A stretch of 64,000 bases of DNA from Cristatella mucedo. Its lineage: Eukaryota; Bryozoa; Phylactolaemata; Cristatellidae. The notes below the pieces were generated by a model, which worked only from the letters and a program-made list of their open reading frames with translations, made no database searches and was not told where the DNA came from. How positions within the stretch are numbered: the first letter of the stretch is position 1; each line of letters begins with the position of its first letter. The translations under genes and the position numbers were made by a program. The stretch is taken from assembly GCA_009760855.2 (NCBI GenBank), contig WPIO01000162.1, forward strand, positions 1-64,000, given 5' to 3'. Below are positions 47,866 to 59,085 of this stretch, piece after piece.

Positions 47866-48487
47866 CCATAGCCCTACGACAGTGTCCTAATCTCAAATTA
47901 GCCACAACTAACGGACTTACCGTAGACCAGCCGCCACGAGCGAGCGAACCACGAACACCAAATGAGTGACAGGGCGTTGCTTGAGAGAAACCTAGCTCTA
48001 CGGTTCGCTTAAATTAGATTTCGCAATTCATTAGGTCAGGCCTGCGAAAATTATAGCAACGCAATTATAACAAAATAGAAATTATAATTATAAGTAAAAA
48101 TATAAATAAATTACAAAAACTATAACAACGCAAGCCATGAATGAACCCAAAACCGTCAACAACGCGTGGCCTAAAGGCACGATCAAAGACAAACCACTAA
48201 GCTAAGATGAAGCTGATGAGAGTGCAGCAGTTGACTGGAGAGCAGCTAAATCCTGCTAATGAACCTTGAAAGCTTGCGTAACTATTTACCAGCAAGTTTC
48301 TCCAAGAGCTCGCTCGAGACAGCAACAAGAGTTGTGACTGACCAGCCAAAGACGAACGCACCGGGCCCGCGGTGCTCTCGTGACGACGGTCGACGGGTTA
48401 AGAGAGAGCACATAGACACCAATCGGCGTAGCGTTGAAGAAAACTTATCAGTTCATCTGAGAGGATGCTTGAAGAAAAGATTATTAC

Positions 48488-48625
48488 GCCGAGCTGGTTT
48501 GGTCTAGCGGTTAAGGTGCTCGCCCTGACCAAGGTCTGACTGAGGTCGTGGGCTCGAGCCCCGAGGCATATGTGAAGCGCCTGAATAGAGATTAAGTTCT
48601 CTTGGGGCGCTGTACAAATGAATTG
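48488..48625 (+). mobile_element. SINE family A, array copy 2 second copy
   Basis: Identical in all landmarks to 35238-35375. Confidence 0.9.
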
Positions 48626-49049
48626 ATTATATTAATTATCTCCGCCTTTGACTGATGCAAAGAGCAAGAACTAGAAAGTCAAGCGAGAAATATCCCGCTA
48701 AAGCATTTCCAGCCGGTAATAAATAATAGCAGTCTCGGCGATCTTGGGTGCGGCGTGGACCTTAACGTTTTCTTTCCGTATTGCTATATTTGCTATATCT
48801 GTATTGCTATGTGTATTGTTGTCTGTATATAAAAAAATCAACAATATAATAAAATATTTCCATAAAAGGATAGCATAAAATAATATAATAAATATAAGAG
48901 GTGCTGCTAAGCAAAATTTAATTTGCTACTCAAAAATTAAGACCTACCGGTCAATACCATCTTCGGTGAGTCATTGAGACGCTTCCGTAAAGTGTAACCT
49001 TCCCTGTCAACTCTGAGTGTCGGCAAAATAAGAAATTAACTGTTCTGCT

Positions 49050-49245
49050 GTTCTGCTGGCCAAAGTCAATTGAGCCTGTGCAGATCGGGGAGAAGTGGCA
49101 TAATTTACCCACCCCGACGCCTACGCCAATTAAGCCTTGCATCAGAGTTTCACACTCTCTGTAAGCTCCTGATTACATTAGCTGGTATACTAGCTGCTAG
49201 TGAGCTACAGAAGTCGAGACGAAATTCCGCATCAGCCACTCGCGT
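49050..49245 (-). mobile_element. L2-type LINE fragment, array copy 2
   Basis: Counterpart of 35800-35995. Confidence 0.65.
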
Positions 49246-49409
49246 GGCCTTTAGCAATTCCCGATCGACACAGCACAACTGCATATACAGTAGACTTCGC
49301 GTGTAAGAATGACGGACTTCGGAATACTCTGCTTACAAGTACGCCTATTTGCTGGCCCGAACACGTATTTATTCGAGGAGCCGAAGGCAGCTTGAAAGTA
49401 CCAAGAATA

Positions 49410-49826
49410 TAATATAATGATAATAATAATAATAATAATAATAATAGTAACATTTGACATAGCGCCCTCAGATTACTCGATCTCTTTCTTTTTGCTGCCA
49501 ACATATAGCCATTCCCTGACTTGCTGCAAACGTATAGACTTATAGACACCTCCGTGACTCGACCACATTTAACATAAATTAAAAACGAACCAATTTATCA
49601 CCGCGTTGAGTGGGTCCCTGTGATTCGTCCTTTATGTGCTGACACTGTCCGAACTGCCAGTATGTTTACCCTTGCATATCACCCCTAACCGTGTTTTCTT
49701 GTTGTTTATCGAGCACGCTACCACTAGCCACCCGATCAGCGTTCCTTTGCAGCAAATGCAAAACACCTAGAAAGAGACTGAGTTCTCTGAGTGCGCTTTA
49801 TCAAGTGCGTTATTATTATTATTATA
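49410..49826. mobile_element. Two opposed L2 LINE 3' ends, array copy 2
   Basis: Counterpart of 36160-36578. The ATA repeat is one unit longer here. Confidence 0.7.
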
Positions 49827-50054
49827 TAGAGATGCCGATGCGATAAGGAATCAACTCACGTTAGGCGGTCCAGCTGCCCGACTGGCTAACCGTTGGGCAA
49901 TGTATGATGAACAGAACGGCACGAGCATTATTATTGCATTTCAATATGCTAAAAGCAATAGACTTGTCTTAGTGAATCGGCGCTTCATGCAATAGAGTTT
50001 ATTAACCTCATTTATAGAAAAACACACACACACGGCAGTCACTTCGTTTGCTTT

Positions 50055-51107
50055 CCGATTACAATGCAAGCAGCAGTCGGACGCAGAACTGATCTCGCGC
50101 CTTTCGACAGGTCGAGCCGCGCCCGAAGCGCGTGCGTGCTGAGCGCTCGCCGCTAACCGCCAGCTCACTCGGGCAGCGGAGACGGCTGGCCGCCGCCGTA
50201 CCAGCGCTGCCGCGGCTCCAGGCGGCCGCATGAGCGGCCGGTCGCACTCGACTCTGCCTCCGCCAGCTGACAGGTCGGCCGCTGCGGCCAGGGCAGCCGG
50301 TCGCGGCGCCGCTGCCGCTCCGTCGGTCGGTGCCTGGAAGACAGGGCAGGCAGTCGGGCCCGACCAGCGCCGCCGACGCGCTTTGTCTGAGCACGCGGCA
50401 ACCGGCGACGGTCCGACGTAAGCAGCCGGCACCGCGTCCCTCTGACGCCGATCGGCCGTCCAGCGGTCTTCCTCGTCCTCCTCCTCCTCCGACGTTAACA
50501 GAAGCGTCGTCGCCAGCGCACTCGTGACGGCGGCGGCGGCGGCGTCGCAGCGACGCCGGCCGCCCGGAAGCGCCGCGCTCGTCGCGGCCAATCGAAAGCC
50601 GCGCCCTGTCGCGCCGCTTCGTCCTTGTCCCACGCCGCGGCGAACAAGTTGCGGCGAACAAGTCGCGGCGCGGGCCGCTAGACTAACGCACCCCGCCGCC
50701 GCCTCCGGCGACCGCTCGAGCCGATGCGAAGCGCGCCTCCCGAGCTCAGTCGAGGTCTTTGCGCGAGCTCCGCCTCCGGCCTCGCTCTGCCGCCCGCCCG
50801 TCAGAGGAGCCGGGCGAGCGGCGCTTCCGGGCGCCTCGGGCGACTCCGCGTCGCGGCTGGCGACCAGCGCTCCCCCTGTGGCATTCTTTCCGTCGGCGGC
50901 GGCGCCGCCGCCGACTCCGCAGGCGATAGCGGTGCGTCCGCGCTCGTCCGCTATCGCCGCTCGAGGGCTGCCGTACGCCGCGGCGAGAAGACAGCGCTCG
51001 AGGCCCCACAGAGGACCGTCGGAGCGCACCGCCATTCGCACGAAGTCGCCTCCGGGCTCTGACAGGTGGCGCCGTTCGCGGCCGAGGTTTGCTGGTTCGC
51101 CTGGAGC
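50055..51107 (-). CDS. GC-rich candidate host exon, locus A (array copy 2)
   Basis: Same acceptor (AG at 51109-51108), same reading frame and same DGPLWGLERCLLAAAY block as 36800-37849. One extra codon (a CGT/GTC repeat unit near 50507) distinguishes it. The far end differs because the CA-rich tract near 50025 has a different length, which extends the frame to 49941 here. That instability suggests that the real coding sequence ends or splices out before it. Confidence 0.5.
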
Positions 51108-51297
51108 CTAAAATGCACGATAGGATCAATGCCGACTCGACCGAAGTGAACCGGTAGCCGAGAACAGCGTTCGGAGCCAATAGCGCTGTAGCAGCTACCT
51201 GAGACACGCCAACAGACGCGCGTCATTTCTGTCCTGGGCCTAACACGTACTGCGGCAGTTAACGCAGCGCCGGTACGCACGAGGACTACTATCTATC

Positions 51298-51438
51298 GCC
51301 GAGCTAGTTTGGCCCAGTGGTTAAGGTGCTCGCCCCGACCAGGGTCTGGACGAGGTCGAGGGCTCGAGCCCTCTGCCATAAGTGAAGCGCCTGAATAGAG
51401 ATCGAGTTCTCTTAGGGTGCTATAGAAATGCATAATAT
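51298..51438 (+). mobile_element. SINE family A, array copy 3
   Basis: Same as 38040-38180. Confidence 0.85.
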
Positions 51439-52156
51439 TATCTATTATCGACAAGAGAAGTCCTTACGATCAATTTTTATAGTGTCATTAGAAGTACCAG
51501 ATTTAAATCCGGTTGCTTGGCACCTCGCTCAATGAGAGGCCGGAGCCGCGGGTGCACGGCTACGAACACGGTAGACAGACACCTTTCTTCGACGTGTACG
51601 TAAAAGCACGCAAGAAGACGATCATAGCTACCAGGATTTATTCGATGCTAGCGAGCACGTAATCATGCGCAGTCTGTCAGTGAACGCTGGCTCGCAGGAG
51701 AGAAAAAAGCAAAATATTTCACTCGGGCGGAAGGAATGCTGAGCGGATCGGGCTCGTCATCCTCTGACATTAACGAGGTGCAAGGTCAAAATCGCGTTCG
51801 CGCCTCACCTCAGCTCCAGCCAGGCACGCTTCGCTCACCGACCGCTCTGCCGTCGACTTGTGCGACAAGCGCGGACGTCTCTCCACCCTGTACCCGCTCA
51901 CTTTCGACTTCTTCCGGTTGCCCGCTCGGAAGAGTCCGGAGGCGGCGGCGGCGTTCCGCCAGCGGCAGGTGCTGACGGTTCGGTCCCGAACCGGTTGCTC
52001 GGCATCCGTCCGCTTTGGCGGGCATTCGGCAGCGCCGACGTAGCGCAGCTGTGCGTCAGTGCTGACGTCGTTCGACGGCCGAGCCGCTGCGGCGGCCGTG
52101 ACGGCGCGCTCGCCGTTGGGCTGACTCCTTAGCGTAGGCGCGCGCCGATGCCGGTG

Positions 52157-52530
52157 CTAGAGACGCCTGCGCCTCAAAATCGTTGCCGGCGCTGGAGCAG
52201 GGCTGGACGCTTGAGTATGTGCCTGGGCATCTCTCAGCGAACGCCTTCGCAATGCAATGGCATCGGCGTCGGCTGCTGCGTCGGCCATGGCAGCGGCCCA
52301 CCATTCAATCTTGGATTCGGACGCGGCCTCGGAACAGCTAGCGTCGGGTTCAGGATCGGCGCAGACGTCGGAGTCGACACGGGCACTGGGATCGACAAGG
52401 GCATGGGGGTCGTTAGCGATTTCACCAGCAGCTGCGTCGTCTGCTGCAGCGTCGGCATCGAGCTCATCTGCATGCGAAAGACCATCGCTCCCGGTAGCTG
52501 CGTCGGCAGCAGCAGTCGTCTGTCGTTCGA
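52157..52530 (-). CDS. Possible exon after a splice acceptor, array copy 3
   Basis: Same frame and acceptor as 38899-39272; the T run is slightly shorter. Same uncertainty. Confidence 0.35.
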
Positions 52531-52587
52531 CTGTAAAAAAAAAATAAACAAATAAATACTAGCCGATTTAGGAGCCTCTTTTCGTAC

Positions 52588-52714
52588 GGCGACTGAAGAG
52601 CCTTGACGGCTATCACCACCGCTTACAGTGGCGATATAGGATCGCTGACCACAGGATTCGAACCCACGACCTTGGGGCCGAGGTCGTGAAAAGCAACCGC
52701 CTTACCTAGTGAGA
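52588..52714 (-). mobile_element. SINE family B, array copy 3
   Basis: Same 127-bp segment as 39331-39457. Confidence 0.75.
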
Positions 52715-53755
52715 CCCTACGGACTTTGCATCCTCATTCGGCACCGCGTCAGCCTCCACTTTTGATGGTTGCCCCCCCCCCCCCCCGATTCGGGATCTTC
52801 GTCGCTGTCGTCCTGGACGTATTTTTTGTCGCCATTTTACGATAGCCAAGCAATGCTTGAAACCTGTCACCAAAAAGTTCATCTATTTACCAATACATCT
52901 ACGCATATACAACACATCTATAGACAAATGCGCTCATGTACAGCTACATCAACATACAATTACATCTATATGCGTACCCTCCCGCGATGGCTTTAGCTAA
53001 AGGTGTATGAATAAGTACTCCTAATCGAACACATGTTTAATACCTTGCAAACAAGCTTCAGGATGAAGTCACCTGCACATCTTCTGCCGTCAGCTTGGTA
53101 GTCTGCGGGTAAACTTACTTACCCGAAGACTTTGTTCTCTACATTGCCAGGTCAGTGATGGCTAACAACGAGGCTAACTGCAACATCAACTGGACGACTG
53201 CAGGCCTCGTTATGCAAAGCACGCTTGGAAATTTGCTAATGCTAATGGCTTATTTTTAGACATTTCGTAGGTAAGTGCCATGAACAATAATTTGCCAAAT
53301 CGGAACAAGTGATCTTCAAGAAATGCAAAAACATACAACCCACGCTGCAATGGCAGTGTAACTAATATTTTTACTTCATCCATATGCATATCTCAGCAGG
53401 TGACTTGAGTGCATCGGGTAACTTGACTACAAAGATGGCAGGTAAACCAGAGTTCACTCGCAATATTCTCGATACAAATAATTAGAAATATTTGTGGCAC
53501 ATTTGCAATTACATATGGTAATAATCCAAGACCTGCTTAACACTTCTTTATAGTTTACTGAACGCAATGCAACTTGCAATTATAACAACGTGCCAGCCTG
53601 TTTAAGATAAATGCGGGAATTCATGAGATATCTACGGCGATAATTTATAAAATATTAAAGAAATTGTATGACGCCCTACGAGAACCAAATGTCAAGGTCA
53701 CTTTTTCGTTAAAGTGTCTTGTTAAATGTTAACCACCTTGTAAACCACACTTACA

Positions 53756-53923
53756 TGCTGACCCAGTGCATGTCGCCCCTAACCATGGTATTCATGTTGT
53801 TTATCAAGCATGATATTACTCACCATTCAATCGTGTTTCCCTTTGCAGCAAATGTAAAGCGCCTAGAAAGAGATTGAGTTCTCTGAGGGCACTTCATCAA
53901 GTGCATTATTATTATTATTATTA
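53756..53923 (+). mobile_element. L2-type LINE 3' end, array copy 3
   Basis: Same landmarks as in copies 1 and 2, full terminal stem. Confidence 0.85.
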
Positions 53924-54603
53924 AATACCATCAAGTCAGGAAATGCCAACACGAGTGAAGAGAAGGAGCTCCAAGTGAGAGCGTGCGAACTTAAACCGGT
54001 CTAGATAAGGCCATGCCGAGCAGAGCTTAAGCGTCTCGGCAAGAGTTTAAAAAACCGTCTTTACTGCTCCAGAGCGTTTCCGGTTTCAGAGCGCTGCCCA
54101 TGCCACCTGCAGCCTAAGCTTTCCCAGAACGCTTGGCGTTAGCCGTCCTAACAGCTAACGCCTGCAATGTAGAAATACTTTGTTTTAGTCCGGCTTAGCT
54201 GTGACACAACTGCTGGTCATCTGGCTAATAGGCTGCAGGCCGAGGACTGAGTCGGACAGTGTCGACATTAGTTACGCGTACATTACCATTCCTAGCCTAG
54301 GCCAAGCCAGCAGTGTGACGTCTGGCGACAGTCCTGTGCGACCGATGCTTTGGTGATTGAGCGAATCGCGACACAGCCCACGCGTACAGCAGGAAGGACA
54401 AGAAGCCAAAAGCAAGCACACGCGGTAGTGACTTACGGATTCTCCGAACCAGCCAACACACTGCTCCAAAAAGTGGCCGTCTGTGGATTGCAGCACCGTA
54501 AGCCACGAATGAACTTTTAACAGTTATTACTTGTCTTACATAAGCACAATAACGTTGAATCACAGTTACCCACTAAATGCTGTGATAAATAGATGCGTAT
54601 TCA

Positions 54604-55155
54604 GGATCTTTTCAATGTGGTCAAGACAGGGATGTCGCTACGAAAGTCGGAAGTCAGCTCTGAGCTTTGGGTGCTTACGAACTAAAGCCCCGGTCTCCAA
54701 ATGAATGAAGGTTTGTACAAAGTATAGGTACACAGTTACATTCTGAAAAACATGAGGTACGATGCTTCACCTGGTGTGTGAATGGATACTTAGTTGTATT
54801 TGTTTTTTTTAACTCACAGGAGTCTGGTGCTGCGACAAGTAAACTTAATGAATGCTTTGCTGATGCTCGATCTTTGATTTTTGCACATTTCCTTCAACTT
54901 GAGGATGATAAAACCAAACTACTAATCATCGGACATCTTAACTGTGCCCTAACAGACCATTATCGTATAATGGTTTGTTAATGGTTATAATGGTTGTATA
55001 GTGGATAATGGTTCGCCATAACAGACAAGCCAAGCTGCATAGTGTTAAACAAACTGTAATCGCCTGATGACAATAGCTGATAGACCTGCAACTAGCGAGT
55101 TACAGAAGTCGAGAAGGGATTCCACATCAGAGACTCAGCTAGCTTTGGCCATGAG
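54604..55155. mobile_element. Mosaic of L2 LINE fragments, array copy 3
   Basis: Counterpart of 27815-28380. Confidence 0.65.
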
Positions 55156-55657
55156 CAATTGCCGATTGGCAAAGCACAACTGCAGATAGCTAGAAATAAT
55201 GATATAAATAGATCACAGACGTTCGATGCATCAAGATCACAAATCATCTTAGGATAAACTGCAAAGACGCTGATCGCCTTGATGTTTCTTTCACAGATTT
55301 CAGCAAAAGAAACTCATAGTCGTGTAGCTGCGCTTGTAATCAACGCACGCAGAGATCGGCTAGAACGCCACTGCAACTCGGCGCTCAGAGACACGAGAAA
55401 TCCCCTAAATTCAATAAGGGTTCAGCGTCCTCAGCTGTCGTGGATCCCGATGATTTCCAGTCAAGTATACTTCCGTTAAGTTGACCTGGATATTAGCGTA
55501 AGAGCGTTGTCGTTGGCGCGTTCGCATAGGGAGATGCTGTACGCCCTGGTTTTGACAAGGGGTTGAAGTGCTCGCCATAAACGAACGAGATCAAGGTGAA
55601 TACGACTGATGACCGAAGACGGGGGCTCAAGTCCTGGAGAGAGATCGTTCCCTTGGA

Positions 55658-55747
<90 letters not shown>

Positions 55748-55748
<1 letters not shown>

Positions 55749-55942
55749 TAAATAGCATTTGTGACGTAGACTATTCGGAAGTAAAAACTCATTTTGCCAC
55801 TTTGCCTGCGGTTACATTGCTTGTTTAAAAAAAAAAAATATATATATATATCTGTTATCTCCCAAAATACTAAGCAGGCAATGTAACTGGATGCAAAGTG
55901 AGTATTTACTTCCGAATAGACAACGTCACCAATGCTATTTAG
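55748..55942. mobile_element. Fold-back MITE, array copy 3
   Basis: Same arms as 28974-29166; the A run in the loop is a few bases longer. Confidence 0.8.
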
Positions 55943-56226
55943 ATTTTTGGAGCTGTAGAACGTGGCATCACGGACGAAGTGATCTGATATACATATGGAT
56001 ATAAGGATATATACAGTCAGCTCTCAACTTACAAATAAGATATAGACTGGAAAACCTGTCGTACGTAGAGTTTCCGTAAGTCGAGAATGGCATGTTACAC
56101 GTTCTACTACGATACGCTCTGACAAGAAACAAAGAGGTAAGCAAATTGAATCTTTTTACAAATACATGAAAAATAAGAAGTAAATAAGAACAGGCGCCGG
56201 TACGTCCGAGGAGTACTATCTGTTGA

Positions 56227-56310
56227 CGAAATGGTTCGGCCCAGCGCTTAAGTTGCTCGCCCGACCAAGTTCTGGCTGAGGTCGAGGGCTCAAGCCCCGT
56301 GGAATATACA
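56227..56310 (+). mobile_element. SINE family A fragment, array copy 3
   Basis: Head only, as at 29450 and 42957. Confidence 0.6.
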
Positions 56311-56829
56311 AAGGAATATTTGTTTATAGTTTTTATTTAAACGATTCCATTTTCCGTAGGATACTCATTTTCTCCTAAAAGGTAATTGCTCTCCTTTGCT
56401 TCTTTTCTACTCCAGCAGGAGAGGTGTTGCTTTTGAATTTTTAAGCCATATCAAAATGAGCACAATATCAAATGAAGAAGTAAATATTATTAAATTAAGA
56501 TTAGACTAGCGAATGGTAAAAAAATAATACAGAGAACAAGAACTCACGAGATCACTCTGAACACGTCTTGTCTCTAGCAAGATACTCGAGAAGGTGAGCC
56601 CTCGGTAGCCACAATGCATAGCGGTCACACGTCGTTGTGCGGATTTTGAGAGCTTTCATGAATACATTTGTATTTTCAATTTTTTTGCGTGACAGTGGCC
56701 GAGTTCTTATCTGAAAAATTTCCTTAGTCTAACCATCGTAAATAAGGTTTTAACTATTTGCGTATAGATACATATAAAAACGTGTGCAGTCGCAGCTGCA
56801 TAGCGGCGGCTGAGCTGCTGAAGCAGGCA

Positions 56830-56917
56830 GGCGCCGCCACTAATGCTCCGAGCCGGTAGCCGGCTTGAATCGCCATTGAGCACGGTCGAATTGAACAATG
56901 CAAGCGCGACGGGTACG
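56830..56917 (-). mobile_element. R2/Hero-type LINE RT remnant at the array's right border
   Basis: Only VPVALALFNSTVLNG and the following downstream codons remain before the array ends. Confidence 0.5.
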
Positions 56918-56999
56918 CTCGCCTCGCAAGGCATTAGAAGACACGATGCAGGCTAGGCGAATCGTCACTGAAGCAATAGTGGGAAAACTGCGTTAACAA

Positions 57000-58175
57000 G
57001 GTCAAGATATGCAAGACGGGTCACTTTGTTCACTTCCCGATTACGCTCGAAGCTGCTGGCTTCGTACTTCATAGCTCGGCTTTTGCCGGCGACGGCGCCA
57101 GACCGAGCAGCGGGCGCTCCAGCGGTGCCGAGAGGCCACGAGGGTCACGTGGGCTGCGGTCACGGAGCTGCTCGGTCGCGAGGGCTGCGACGACGGCTGG
57201 GCGCCGAACCGTCGCTTCCACGGCTCCAGGCGCCCGCAGAACGGGAGAGCAGCGCTCGACTCGGCCGCCACCTTTCCTTTGCATTTCCAGCATGTCGTTT
57301 GCGCGGCCGGCGGCCGGCGACCGTCGAGCGAGAAAGCTGGGCAGCCGGTCGCCGAGCCAGCGTCGGTGACCTCGCCTCGCCGGCCCGCGATATCGGCGGT
57401 CGGACCCGACGTCGCGTCGCCTACTGAAGCGTCGCCTGAGGCCAGAGCGGAGCTACGGCCGCAGGCTACCAGCCTCCGCCTCCGTGCGCCGCCGATCGGC
57501 CGGCCGCCGCCAGCGATCCTCCTCCGCCTCGGCCGTTGAGTTCCGTTAGGCTCCGCCAGCGCCCACCGCCGCTGCCCGTTTGTGCACCGCCATTGCTGCG
57601 CCGCCGTCGCATCGCCATTGACGCCGCGACGGCCAACGGCTCGGACGTCTCGCCATCGCAGAGCGACGAGTCGAGACGAACGAGTCGCCGCCGCGAGAGC
57701 TACGGCGGCTGCTGCCGCGGCGGCTCGACTACGGGGCGCTGCTGAAGGCACCGCCGAAGGCGCCGCGGGCTACCGAGCGCCACCCGGCGCCCACTACTGA
57801 CTGCCTCTGGCGCCATCGCAGCCAGCCTTCCGCCCACTTCATTCGCTCGCTGCTTTCCGCCGCCGCCGCGACGGCGCTCCACTGCCTGCCGCCTCCGGTG
57901 CAGGCGCCGTTGCCGGTTGACCGTTCCCATCTAGCCGCAGTGGCGGCGGCGGCGCTACCGCCTGCGATCGTCGGCTCCACCCTGCCGCTGCTGGTGGGTT
58001 GGAGCACATCCGACGTCGCCTCGCTAGGATGGTCGTAGGCCGCGGCCAGCAGGCAGGGCTCGAGGCCCCACAGTGGGCCGTCGGTGCACAAGGCCAGCCG
58101 CATTGAGCCGCCTCCACCGCTGGTCCCCGTTCGATTGAACGCTGTGACGACGAGGTCCAGCTCGCTTCCTGTCGC
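57000..58175 (-). CDS. GC-rich candidate host exon, locus B (diverged paralogue of locus A)
   Basis: A TTCATTTTATTAG acceptor precedes 58175. In phase from there, 24 codons lead to ATG 58103 and MRLALCTDGPLWGLEPCL. This frame ends at 57729. A second minus-strand frame (57041-57751) carries TGCPAFSLDG and later AAESSAALPFCGRLEP, both shared with locus A (TACPVFQAPTDG; ESSATGRSCGRLEP). Thus locus B is also frameshifted or spliced, but at a different place from locus A. Homology to A extends at DNA level across about 1.1 kb and slightly into the presumed intron (ACCGGTAG motif). Composition is Ala/Arg/Gly-rich. Function unknown. Confidence 0.5.
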
Positions 58176-58364
58176 CTAATAAAATGAAATGCCGGCAAAG
58201 ACCGATGGGATAACCGGTAGAATGGCGATAACCGGAAAGCCGACTTAGGATGACGAGCTTTCGCAGCCCGAGGTGTTCTGATGAGGGGGTTAGGCAAAAC
58301 TGGACTCGCAGTGGCGGAACTAGGGTGCAGGGGCTGCGTTTGCCACCCCCCTTGATAATAATAA
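58176..58364. other. Presumed intron or flank of locus B
   Basis: Short sequence between the acceptor and the first L2 tail. It shares a GACCGA...AACCGGTAG landmark with the stretch right of locus A. Confidence 0.35.
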
Positions 58365-58450
58365 TAATAATAATTATTATTATACATTGATATGGCGCCC
58401 TCAGAGAAATCAATTTATTTTTACGCACTGTACGTTTGCTGTGAAAGAAG
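58355..58450 (-). mobile_element. L2-type LINE 3' tail
   Basis: ATAATAATAATAATAATTAT followed by GGCGCCCTCAGAGAAAT and a diverged stem on the minus strand. Confidence 0.65.
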
Positions 58451-58456
58451 TGCGAT

Positions 58457-58695
58457 TGAATGGTTAGGATTTGGTGATCGATAATGTCAAAAGCTTATTC
58501 TCTCTGCTTAAAATAAGCAGAGAGAATCTATCAAAGTCTTTATTCCTGAGTAGGTCGTTATACACCTGAAGCAATGCAAACTTTGTGGGAGTGCTTAGCA
58601 CTAAAATCAGACTGAAACTAACAAGCTAAGTTTGACTTTTTAATTTATTAGTTCTTCTGGTCTGCAACTACTCGAGCACTATACACTACTACACC
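58457..58695 (-). mobile_element. L2-type LINE RT fragment
   Basis: Matches 60415-60630 of the preserved L2 in order: GGTGATCGATAATGTCAAAA, CCTGAGTAGGTCGTTATACA, GAAGCAATGC and TTCTGGTCTGC. It corresponds to the RT start (fingers, LDLSAAFDTID zone). A perfect 17-base inverted repeat around TTCTCTCTGCTTA (58497-58530) interrupts it. Confidence 0.65.
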
Positions 58696-58699
58696 TTCT

Positions 58700-58755
58700 T
58701 CCAAAGTTCTCTTAGGGCACTATATCAAGTGTATCATTATTATTATTATTGTTTA
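58700..58755 (+). mobile_element. L2-type LINE tail remnant
   Basis: AAAGTTCTCTTAGGGCACTA then an ATT repeat: only the last 50 bases of an L2 3' end. Confidence 0.55.
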
Positions 58756-58904
58756 CACCACTAAATCTATCTAAACTGAAGATGGAGTTGCTATTTACAA
58801 CCACTCTAACATTGATTTAAAGCCGTTTGCACTCCACTCGAAGCAGTCTTTCGAATGTATTGTCTTAAGTTCACGAAACAACAAGCTACCAATGGTGGCA
58901 GTAA

Positions 58905-59085
58905 TAGTAATAATAATAATAATACACTTGATAAATTACCCTCAGGGAACTAAATCTCTTTCTAGTCACTTTACATTTGCTGCAAAGGAAACACAATCGA
59001 TAGGCGAGTGGTATCACGCTTGATAAACAACAAGAATAACATGGTTAGGGGTGACATGCACAGGGTCAGCATGCAAGTGTGCTTA
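58905..59085 (-). mobile_element. Older L2 LINE, 3' part (interrupted by a younger L2)
   Basis: A-rich and ATA repeats, then the terminal stem and 3' untranslated region up to CAGCATGCAAGTGTGCTTAG. It continues at 60634 on the other side of a younger L2, where GCAGCATGCAACAGTGTTAG is the next segment of the L2 consensus. Confidence 0.75.

Larger units (their letters stand above)
37850..51107 (+). repeat. Tandem unit copy 2 (13.26 kb)
   Basis: Nearly identical to copy 1 (beyond its first 4 kb) and to copy 3. Main internal features and positions: SINE A 38040, possible exon 38899-39272, SINE B 39331-39457, L2 tail 40487, MITE 42482-42673, RT fragment 43565-43785, L2 tail 46602, SINE B 47758, SINE A 48488, L2 pair 49410-49826, GC-rich locus 50055-51107. 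Confidence 0.95.
51108..56917 (+). repeat. Tandem unit copy 3 (truncated, 5.8 kb)
   Basis: Matches 37850-43662 almost base for base, then stops inside the R2/Hero-type RT fragment at GGGTACG (56911-56917). It has a 6-base duplication (GCTAAT, near 53236) and a poly-C of fifteen. Confidence 0.95.

Noticed and set aside
49941-51041. 366-codon version of locus A as the true protein end
   Set aside because: The last part depends on the length of a CA-rich tract that differs between array copies.
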